This document shows, piece by piece, positions 57,346 to 64,000 of a stretch of DNA of 64,000 bases (its first letter is position 1; every line of letters starts with the position of its first letter). The stretch comes from Nodularia spumigena CCY9414 (lineage in GTDB: Bacteria > Cyanobacteriota > Cyanobacteriia > Cyanobacteriales > Nostocaceae): contig NZ_CP007203.1 of assembly GCF_000340565.2 (NCBI RefSeq), positions 3,946,987-4,010,986 on the forward strand, in the 5' to 3' direction. The notes under the pieces are model-generated. The model saw only the letters and a list, made by a program, of their open reading frames with translations, was not told the DNA's origin and made no database searches. A program made the position numbers and the translations under genes.

Positions 57346-58407
57346 ATGAGCATGACTCCTCCAAGTGGCTACTGGGTACCCCAGAAACTACATCCCTTAT
57401 CTCTATTAGCACAACTAACTAACCGCAATGCTACTGGTAACTTACGCGTATTTACTCAAACGGCTTCTTGGTCAATTAATCTAGAGGATGGTAAACTGAC
57501 TTACGCCTCTTATTCTGATCAACTGTTTGACCGTCTTGATTATCAGTTACAGCGCTTGAGTCCACAAATTCCCAGTATTAATAGCGCCACTCGCGGACAA
57601 ATGCGGCTGATGTTTGAACCCAAAGATGAACATCAGTCTATGCCATACGCAGATTATAAAGCAATTTGCTGGTTGATAAAGCAGAAATATATCACCCCCA
57701 CCCAAGCAGAAACCCTCATAGATGAATTAGCTAAAGAAGTCCTAGAAACATTTCTGGTTTTAACAGAAGGAAATTATGAATTTTCCCTTGATAGTTCCTG
57801 GGAGAAATTACCCAAGTTCTGTCATTTAGATTTGTGCTTACTCGTGGAATTTTGTCAACAGAAATTACGAAAACAGCCAAATATTCAGCCAAAAGTTAAT
57901 TCTGGTGAGGGTTCCCCTGTTTTACCCCGGAAAAATTCGCCTCAAATTCAGTCCGAATTCCCACAACAATTTTCTCAACCAAACAACTTTGAAACTGCTC
58001 AAAACAATAATTCCCAAAATTATCAGTCCTTGGGGAAAAAAGGGTTATATACAATTGCCTGTATTGATGATAGTCAAACAGTGTTGAATTCGATCAAACT
58101 TTTTTTGGATAGCAATAAATTTTTAGTTGTCACAATTAACGACCCCGTAAAAGCGCTAATGCAAATTCTGCGGAGTAAACCAGACCTCATTTTATTAGAT
58201 GTGGAAATGCCCAATTTAGACGGCTATGAATTGTGTTCTTTATTAAGGAGGCATTCAGCTTTAAAAAGTACCCCCATTATTATGGTGACAGGCAGAACAG
58301 GATTTATCGACAAGGCTAAAGCCAAAATTGTCAGGTCATCAGGATATTTGTCTAAGCCTTTTACACAAGCGGAATTACTGAAAATGGTGTTTAAATACCT
58401 TGATTAA
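57346..58407 (+). CDS. PatA-like response regulator (DUF4388 + receiver)
   Basis: A 353-aa protein. The N-terminal 200 residues are a PATAN/DUF4388-like domain (HPLSLLAQLTNRNATGNLRVFTQTASWSINLEDGKLTYASYSDQ). A polar linker (about 190-235) follows, then a C-terminal receiver domain with IACIDDSQTVLNSIK, phospho-Asp in LILLDVEMPNLDGYEL and Lys in YLSKPFTQAELL. This is the architecture of PatA and of PixG/PilG-type regulators. It is the first gene of a cluster with CheY, CheW, MCP and CheA on the same strand, 69 bp before the next gene. Confidence 0.93.
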   Translation: MSMTPPSGYWVPQKLHPLSLLAQLTNRNATGNLRVFTQTASWSINLEDGKLTYASYSDQLFDRLDYQLQRLSPQIPSINSATRGQMRLMFEPKDEHQSMPYADYKAICWLIKQKYITPTQAETLIDELAKEVLETFLVLTEGNYEFSLDSSWEKLPKFCHLDLCLLVEFCQQKLRKQPNIQPKVNSGEGSPVLPRKNSPQIQSEFPQQFSQPNNFETAQNNNSQNYQSLGKKGLYTIACIDDSQTVLNSIKLFLDSNKFLVVTINDPVKALMQILRSKPDLILLDVEMPNLDGYELCSLLRRHSALKSTPIIMVTGRTGFIDKAKAKIVRSSGYLSKPFTQAELLKMVFKYLD

Positions 58408-58476
58408 TTTATGCCATTCCAGGATAAAAAATCAGTTGGATTAATATAAAATCTATTTTTTGTGGAAAATTTGAGT

Positions 58477-58854
58477 ATGAGTGTTACCTTAGTTGGCAAA
58501 ATCTTGATTGTAGAAGATTCACCCAGTGAATTAGAACTAATGAGCTATTATCTCCAAGATACTGGTTGGAAAGTAATTAAGGCTGCTAGTGGAAAAGAGG
58601 CTTTAGAAAAAGTTTTATCAGAACAACCAGACGCAATTGTTACTGATGTAGTCATGCCGGAAATGAGCGGTTTTGAGTTATGTCGTTTACTGAAAAAAAA
58701 TTCCACTACGCAAAAATTACCAATAGTTATTTGTAGTTCTAAAAATCAAGAAATTGACAGATTATGGGCAATGAAACAAGGTGCTGATGTCTATCTGACT
58801 AAGCCATACACAAGGGAACAGCTATTGACTGCTATTAAATCAGTGGTGCTTTAA
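58477..58854 (+). CDS. CheY-like single-domain response regulator
   Basis: About 125 aa from the ATG at 58477 (MSVTLVGKILIVEDSP…); a GTG 15 nt upstream also opens the frame. It has the receiver fold with ILIVEDSPSELELMSYYL, phospho-Asp in AIVTDVVMPEMSGFEL, and Lys in YLTKPYTREQL. It belongs to the PixH/PilH type by position between the PatA-like gene and cheW, the latter 4 nt after its stop. Confidence 0.94.
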   Translation: MSVTLVGKILIVEDSPSELELMSYYLQDTGWKVIKAASGKEALEKVLSEQPDAIVTDVVMPEMSGFELCRLLKKNSTTQKLPIVICSSKNQEIDRLWAMKQGADVYLTKPYTREQLLTAIKSVVL

Positions 58855-58858
58855 AACC

Positions 58859-59356
58859 ATGAATAATTCTAGAATTAGAGTTGAAGAACAACTAAGTGCA
58901 AATAATTTGGAAAATGGCTATCTCCAGTTTAAATTAAATCAACAGACTACTGCTATTCTATCCATGAATTACACGCAAGAAGCTGTAATTTTACCAGTTG
59001 AGTCTGTAACTTCGATGCCAAATATGCTGCCTTGTGTATTAGGATTAATGAATTGGCGCAGTCGCATAATTTGGGCAATTGATCTACCAAGAATGTTGAA
59101 TTTAGAATTTTTAGATGGTAGATTAAGACAATATAATATCATCGTGATTCAGGTGGAATCGCTGCTTTTAGGCTTGGTTGTTCACGAAGTCAAAGGGATA
59201 ACTAAATTTATATCTGATGATATCGAGTCTCCTGTGGGACAAGTAGCATCTAGTTTAGTACCTTATTTAAGCGGATGTGTGGTTCAAGAAGAGGAAATAT
59301 TGCTGGTTTTAGATGCACAGTCTATTATTGATTCTCCTATTTTTCGCAGTGAGTAG
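58859..59356 (+). CDS. CheW-like adaptor protein
   Basis: A 165-aa protein, CheW fold: VILPVESVTSMPNMLPCVLGLMNWRSRIIWAIDLPRMLNL, then IVIQVESLLLGLVVHEVKGITKFISDD and LSGCVVQEEEILLVLDAQSII. It links the receptor at 59638 to the CheA kinase at 62085. It starts 4 nt after the CheY-like stop, so those two are translationally coupled. Length and motifs are typical of pix/pil-like CheW proteins. Confidence 0.92.
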   Translation: MNNSRIRVEEQLSANNLENGYLQFKLNQQTTAILSMNYTQEAVILPVESVTSMPNMLPCVLGLMNWRSRIIWAIDLPRMLNLEFLDGRLRQYNIIVIQVESLLLGLVVHEVKGITKFISDDIESPVGQVASSLVPYLSGCVVQEEEILLVLDAQSIIDSPIFRSE

Positions 59357-59464
59357 GTGCTACTAGAAGTCAGATTTTTAGTTTGCTTATTTACCTATTG
59401 AATTGAATTACACTATGACAATGTTTGTAAAGTATCGATTATTACTAGCCCTACCGACTAGAAG

Positions 59465-59558
59465 TCGCGGCTACACAAAGAAAACCCACCTAGGTGGGTT
59501 GAAATTCCTTAGTTTCTCGTTAGTCCGCGCAGGCGAGACGACCTTTGTGTGGTAGCGA
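59465..59558. repeat. MITE-like palindromic element, family A, copy 3
   Basis: About 94 bp with termini TCGCGGCTACACA … TGTGTGGTAGCGA, containing ACCCACCTAGGTGGGT and a GTCCGCGCAGGCGAGAC segment. It sits in the gap between cheW and the receptor gene. Confidence 0.75.
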
Positions 59559-59637
59559 ATTATATTAGCCCAAAACTTTTCAAACATCCTCTAAGACAGC
59601 TATTTCATCTCAAAAAGTTACTGATGGTCAGGTAGCA

Positions 59638-61791
59638 TTGCTAAGTAAGTATAATAAAAACACAGCTAACAATTATCACCGGAATTATGTGGTGGGATAT
59701 TTCCAAGGACTAAGTTTAATTAAGAAAACGGCAATTTTAGCGATCGCCATGACCACTTTACCAATATTTGGCATGGGTGCGATCGCTTATAGCTTGGCTC
59801 ATAAATCTGTAACTAGACAAATGAACCAATCTCATGCAGCCACAGCTACCAGATTAGCAGAACAAATTAACCGCTTGATGTTGGGGCGATATGCAGATAT
59901 TCAAATTATCGCTAAGTCACCATTTTTTACAAATAGCAGAGTTAATCGCAATACAACTAATTCCCAAAAGCAAGCATTTTTAGATAACTTTGTCAAGACT
60001 CACAAAGCTTATAGCAGCATCGCCATTTTTGAGCCTGCTGGTAACTTGATTGTCCAATCCACAGACGCAAATCTAGATAATGGCAAAAATGCTGAGGATT
60101 TTGAGGGTATTCTCGCAAAAGATGCGGCTGTAATTAGTCAGCCAGAAAAATCAGTAATTAATATTACAGCACCCATTAAAGATGCATTCACCGAAAAACC
60201 CATTGCTGTGGTTAGTGCCAGAATGTCTGTAAAATCTTTAGAAGAGGTGATGAAGAACTATACAGCTAATGGCACTGAATATTATTTGCTCGACAGTTCC
60301 GGGAAAGTTTTCCTCACGCCGCAAACAGAATTATTGGGCGCAGAATCACCCGGTTTAGCTAAATTAATCGCAACAAACCCAATCAACAATTTTACCACAA
60401 TTCACACAATTAATCAACAGCCAAAACTGATTAGTTATGTGCCATCAGGTAAACTGGAGGGCTTACCTGATTTAAACTGGCAATTACTTTTAACTACAGA
60501 TACAGCCATTGCATTTGCGCCTCAAAAACAATTGTGGCAAACAATAGCGATCGCTACAGTACTATTAGCATTAATTGCAGGTGCGATCGCCCTTTGGTTA
60601 GCCAAACTTACTACCCAACCAATTTTAAATGGGGCTGAGGCTTTATCAAGGCTGGCTCAAGGTGAATTTAATATCCGTTGGCATACCAGCAGAGAAGATG
60701 AGGTAAAAGTAATCAGTGACAAGTTTAATCAAATAGCCCTGCAATTACAAGTTTTAAAACAACAAACAGTCAGGAATACAGGGGAAACAGTTTCTGAGCA
60801 AACACTACAAATACAACTTTTAGAACTACTCAATCAAGTAGAAGGTGCTGCTAGAGGTGATTTGACAGTACGTGCAGAAGTGACAGATGGCGAAATTGGC
60901 ACTGTGTCCGACTTTTTTAACTCCATTGTGGAAAACCTCCGAGATATTGTCACCCAAGTGAAACAAACCGCCACCCAAGTAAATAGCGCCATTGGGGCTG
61001 AGGAAGCAGCTATCCGCCAACTAGCAGAGGATGCAATTACCCAAGCTGCGGAAATCAACCGCACCCTAGACGCTGTTGATAAAATGACTGATTTCATGGA
61101 AAATGTCGCCGAAAACGCCCAAAAAGCGGCAATTATTGCCAATAGTGCAGCCCACACTGCTACTAAAAGTGGACAAGCAATGGATTTGACAGTACAGAAT
61201 ATTCTGGGTTTACGGGAAACCGTGGATGACACTGCGAAGAAAGTTAAACGCCTGGGAGAATCTTCTCAACAAATTTCGCGTGTGGTGTCCTTAATTAACC
61301 AAATCGCCACCCACACCAACTTACTCGCCATCAACGCCGGTATTCAAGCCGCCCGCGCCGGGGAAGAAGGAGAAGGCTTTGCTGTAGTTGCGGAAGAAGT
61401 GGCGGAGTTAGCCGTGCGTAGTGCTTCAGCTACCCAAGAAATTGAGCAAATTGTCCAGAATATTCAAAGAGAAACCAGCGAACTGGCGCAAGCTATGGAA
61501 ATAGGGACTTCTCAAGTTGTGGAAGGTACTCAGGTGGTTGAGGAGGCGAAGCAAAGCCTGAGACAAATTTTGGATGTATCCCAACAAATAAATTTTTTGC
61601 TACAGTCAATTTCTACTGCAACTGCATCTCAGTTACAAACATCCCAAGCTGTTAATGAATTGATGCAAGATATTGCTGCTATTTCACAACGTACCAGCGA
61701 TTCTTCATGTGTAGTTTCTGAATCTCTGCATCAAACTGTGGAGATTTCCCAGCAGTTACAAGAAACTGTGGAAACTTTCAAAGTTAGTTAA
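59638..61791 (+). CDS. Methyl-accepting chemotaxis protein
   Basis: A 717-aa receptor from a TTG at 59638; no ATG lies near the expected start. TM1 is at about 30-55 ([20 protein letters not shown]). A periplasmic sensing domain of Cache-like type (about 60-295) follows, then TM2 at about 303-325 ([19 protein letters not shown]), HAMP domains to about 430, and the signalling hairpin with [43 protein letters not shown]. No GAF photosensor domain is present, unlike PixJ. By order, it is like HmpD-type receptors of Nostoc motility loci, an inference. Confidence 0.92.
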   Translation: MLSKYNKNTANNYHRNYVVGYFQGLSLIKKTAILAIAMTTLPIFGMGAIAYSLAHKSVTRQMNQSHAATATRLAEQINRLMLGRYADIQIIAKSPFFTNSRVNRNTTNSQKQAFLDNFVKTHKAYSSIAIFEPAGNLIVQSTDANLDNGKNAEDFEGILAKDAAVISQPEKSVINITAPIKDAFTEKPIAVVSARMSVKSLEEVMKNYTANGTEYYLLDSSGKVFLTPQTELLGAESPGLAKLIATNPINNFTTIHTINQQPKLISYVPSGKLEGLPDLNWQLLLTTDTAIAFAPQKQLWQTIAIATVLLALIAGAIALWLAKLTTQPILNGAEALSRLAQGEFNIRWHTSREDEVKVISDKFNQIALQLQVLKQQTVRNTGETVSEQTLQIQLLELLNQVEGAARGDLTVRAEVTDGEIGTVSDFFNSIVENLRDIVTQVKQTATQVNSAIGAEEAAIRQLAEDAITQAAEINRTLDAVDKMTDFMENVAENAQKAAIIANSAAHTATKSGQAMDLTVQNILGLRETVDDTAKKVKRLGESSQQISRVVSLINQIATHTNLLAINAGIQAARAGEEGEGFAVVAEEVAELAVRSASATQEIEQIVQNIQRETSELAQAMEIGTSQVVEGTQVVEEAKQSLRQILDVSQQINFLLQSISTATASQLQTSQAVNELMQDIAAISQRTSDSSCVVSESLHQTVEISQQLQETVETFKVS

Positions 61792-61899
61792 GCCAGTTAT
61801 TCGCCATTTATTAGTTATTAAGGAGTAATTAGGGAGTTCCAATTAATCACTTTAGATAAGAAAAATCAGGAAGAAAAGAAGAAACAAGTTGTAACTAAT

Positions 61900-62057
61900 T
61901 AGGACTTACGCAAGAACTCTCTAAAACCTTCTTAACTTCGTGTTCTTCTCCCTTGGCGCTAGCCTCTCCCTTTGGGAGAAGGGGAGACGCTTCGCGGTAA
62001 GCGAAGCTATGCCGAAGGCTTTACGTGGTTCGTTTTTCCATAATTTTGCATAAATCC
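61900..62057. mobile_element. MITE-like element, family B, copy 3 (degenerate)
   Basis: Left end AGGACTTACGCAA, right end TTGCATAAATCC, enclosing the same CTTCTCCC and AAGCGAAGCTATGCCGAAGG segments as copy 1. The flanks are AACTAAT and TGCTAAT, an imperfect (5/7) target duplication. It lies between the receptor and cheA genes. Confidence 0.75.
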
Positions 62058-62084
62058 TGCTAATAACTAATAAATAATCAAACT

Positions 62085-64000
62085 ATGTCTAAAGATAAAG
62101 AACTGGAAATCCAGATGCAATTTCTGGAGGAAGCGAGAGATTACCTGAATACCCTAGAAGCGGTGTTGCTGGAAATTGACAATACGAACCGAATCGATTT
62201 AGATAGAATTAACGCTGCACTTCGCGCCGCGCATTCGATCAAAGGTGGCGCTGGAATGATGGGATTTCGGACACTCAGTGATTTAGCGCACCGTCTGGAA
62301 GATTCTTTTAAAGTCTTAAAAACCCGAAAAAATTCTCGCGAGCTTGATACGCATTTACCAAGTTTACTACTTTCTGGAGTTGACTGGCTGCGGCAGATAC
62401 TAGAATCCTTATCACAAGGACATGAAATTGAAGAGCAGTATTTAAGTAGCTTTTGTTATCCAGTATTTGACGAACTGCGCGATCGCCTGGGTGAACCTAC
62501 CCCTGAAGATGCTTTCACGATGTTATCCCCAGAAGATGGACAAGATATTGTCCCGATGCTGTTTGAAACCGAAGTGGAAGGATGTTTGCAGCGTCTAGAG
62601 TCGATATTAGCCGATAGCGCTCACCCTGGCTTACAAGAAGAAGTCGTGATTATGGCGGCTGAATTGGGCGGTTTGGGGGAAATGTTGCAATTAACTGCCT
62701 TTACGAGTCTTTGTGAATCTATAGAACATCATATAGGTAATGCTAACAGCGATCGCCTTCGGGAAATTGCTCAATTAGCATTGCAAACATGGCGGCGATC
62801 GCAAGCTTTGATATTAACAAATCAACGAGATAGTTTACCCACACAACTTGATTTAGATACACCATTTAATTATATCACAAGTCCACCACAGACAACAACA
62901 TCTGCAAGAGCCGAATTTCTGGAAGATACAGAACCTACAGATGATTTCACATCTGTGGACATTCCCGCAGAAAATCCCGTAATTTCTCCAGAAAATTCCC
63001 CCACAGATGAGCAAATTAATCTTGGTAAAGATTGGGAAAACTCAGAAAATACTGTGCGAGTTCCTAGTAAAAAATTGGAGGAAATTAATGATCTATTTGG
63101 GGAATTGACCGTCCAACGCAATGGGTTAAATTCTCAAATAGAAAAATTACGAAACCTCGTGCGTAACCTCAATCAGCGAGTGCAAACACTCGACCGAGAA
63201 AACTATGAATTACGTACAGCATACGCTAAAATTACCAAGACAGCTGGCGGGAAGTTTCTAGAATCAAACAATGTCGAAAATCTACCAGAATCTGATACAT
63301 TAGAAGGGGATGGACATCAGAAATTAAACGTGCGATCGCAGGAAGTGATGGAAACCATCGTCCAAGTGCAAGAAATTACAAGCGATATTCAATTAAGCAT
63401 TGAAGATACAGACCAAATAACTCGTAAACTGAATAAAACATCCAAACAATTACAAACCAAACTTACACATATTCGGTTGCGTCCATTCTCCGATTTAATC
63501 GAGCGTTTTCCTAGAGCCTTGCGTGACCTAAATATCGAGTATGGTAAAAACGTTCATTTACAAGTTGAAGGTAAAAAGATATTAATTGAACGCAGCATTT
63601 TAGAAGCTTTAAATGAGCCGATAATGCACTTATTAAGAAATGCCTTTGATCATGGTATCGAAGACCCTGTGACGCGCCGCCAATTGGGTAAACCAGAACA
63701 AGGATTAATTGAAATTACAGCTACCCACAGCAGTAATCGGACAATCATTACTATGCGTGATGATGGTCGAGGAATTTCATTAGAAAAAATTCGCTCCCGT
63801 GCTGTAACTATGGGTTTAGATGCTGCTTTAGTCGCAAATGCTAGCGAAGAAGAACTATTATCACTAATTTTTGAACCAGGATTTACAACTTCCGACCAAG
63901 TAACCGCTTTATCAGGTCGTGGTGTCGGAATGGATGTAGTGCGTAATAACCTGAAATCAGTTCGCGGAGATATTACAGTCAACACCGAATTAGGAGTTGG
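62085..64000 (+). CDS. CheA-like histidine kinase (partial, runs off the window)
   Basis: From the ATG at 62085 the frame is open to the window end (638 codons and more). The HPt domain comes first, with the phospho-His in AALRAAHSIKGGAGMMGF (about residue 50). A long Pro/Ser/Glu-rich linker and a coiled-coil dimer region follow, then the ATPase domain: LNEPIMHLLRNAFDHGIEDP (N-box), MRDDGRGI and GFTTSDQ…LSGRGVGMDVV. The regulatory CheW-like and any receiver part lie beyond the window. It is the kinase of the preceding PatA-like/CheY/CheW/MCP cluster, but a MITE-like element separates it from the receptor gene. Confidence 0.93.
   Translation, partial: MSKDKELEIQMQFLEEARDYLNTLEAVLLEIDNTNRIDLDRINAALRAAHSIKGGAGMMGFRTLSDLAHRLEDSFKVLKTRKNSRELDTHLPSLLLSGVDWLRQILESLSQGHEIEEQYLSSFCYPVFDELRDRLGEPTPEDAFTMLSPEDGQDIVPMLFETEVEGCLQRLESILADSAHPGLQEEVVIMAAELGGLGEMLQLTAFTSLCESIEHHIGNANSDRLREIAQLALQTWRRSQALILTNQRDSLPTQLDLDTPFNYITSPPQTTTSARAEFLEDTEPTDDFTSVDIPAENPVISPENSPTDEQINLGKDWENSENTVRVPSKKLEEINDLFGELTVQRNGLNSQIEKLRNLVRNLNQRVQTLDRENYELRTAYAKITKTAGGKFLESNNVENLPESDTLEGDGHQKLNVRSQEVMETIVQVQEITSDIQLSIEDTDQITRKLNKTSKQLQTKLTHIRLRPFSDLIERFPRALRDLNIEYGKNVHLQVEGKKILIERSILEALNEPIMHLLRNAFDHGIEDPVTRRQLGKPEQGLIEITATHSSNRTIITMRDDGRGISLEKIRSRAVTMGLDAALVANASEEELLSLIFEPGFTTSDQVTALSGRGVGMDVVRNNLKSVRGDITVNTELGV

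Overview
This 64 kb window is chromosomal DNA from a filamentous, probably heterocyst-forming cyanobacterium (order Nostocales). The evidence is frequent HIP1 octamers (GCGATCGC), heptameric short tandem repeats (STRR type), an ndhA-ndhI-ndhG-ndhE operon, a Cph1-type phytochrome with its Rcp response regulator, a xisH/xisI pair, DUF1816 and DUF2949 proteins, and a PatA-like/CheY/CheW/MCP/CheA cluster resembling Nostoc motility loci. The species cannot be fixed from the sequence alone.

Layout. 0-2.9 kb: ahcY behind a structured leader, then a xisH-xisI pair followed by a decayed second copy of the ahcY 3' end and its terminator. 3-7.3 kb: an accessory stretch of small genes (HTH protein, Rha-like protein, HNH endonuclease with a small partner, orphan ParD-like antitoxin, cyclic-nucleotide-binding protein, VOC protein) with two MITE-like elements. 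7.3-13.6 kb: cyclase, thioredoxin, TPR glycosyltransferase, DUF2887 PD-(D/E)XK-like protein with a duplicated tail, aspartate aminotransferase, CAP-domain protein. 14-25.6 kb: core metabolism and RNA processing (class I FBP aldolase, rlmB, mini-RNase III, STAS protein, carA, lipoprotein aspartic protease, trpD, trmFO) plus an IS200/IS605-like remnant near 23.6 kb. 25.8-31.2 kb: M23 peptidase, tRNA-Arg(CCG), and a light-signalling cluster (phytochrome, Rcp, REC-histidine kinase). 32-41.7 kb: MltA-like protein, lpdA, trpC behind a pure tandem-repeat spacer, an aminotransferase, DUF2949, DUF192, a CAP protein and a hydrolase. 42-46.2 kb: a TreS-maltokinase fusion with an altered kinase motif, and a sensor-kinase 5' fragment cut off by an IS remnant. 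46.4-52.6 kb: minus-strand sixA, gltA, ndhA-I-G-E and nadK. 52.7-56.8 kb: DHH phosphoesterase, HNH protein, alr, tRNA-Leu(UAG). 57.3-64 kb: the chemotaxis-like cluster, running off the window inside cheA.

Most genes are ordinary housekeeping genes. The unusual content lies in mobile and repetitive DNA. Three copies of a 140-195 bp MITE-like element are present, two with perfect 7-bp target duplications. Three copies of a second palindromic element occur, together with several heptamer arrays and repeats embedded in coding sequence. Several genes or gene ends are duplicated or broken (ahcY tail, DUF2887 tail, treS tail, sensor-kinase head). I did not find a clearly new multi-gene system. The best candidates for follow-up are the xisHI insertion between the two ahcY tails, the altered maltokinase motif, and the repeat-filled lpdA-trpC spacer.
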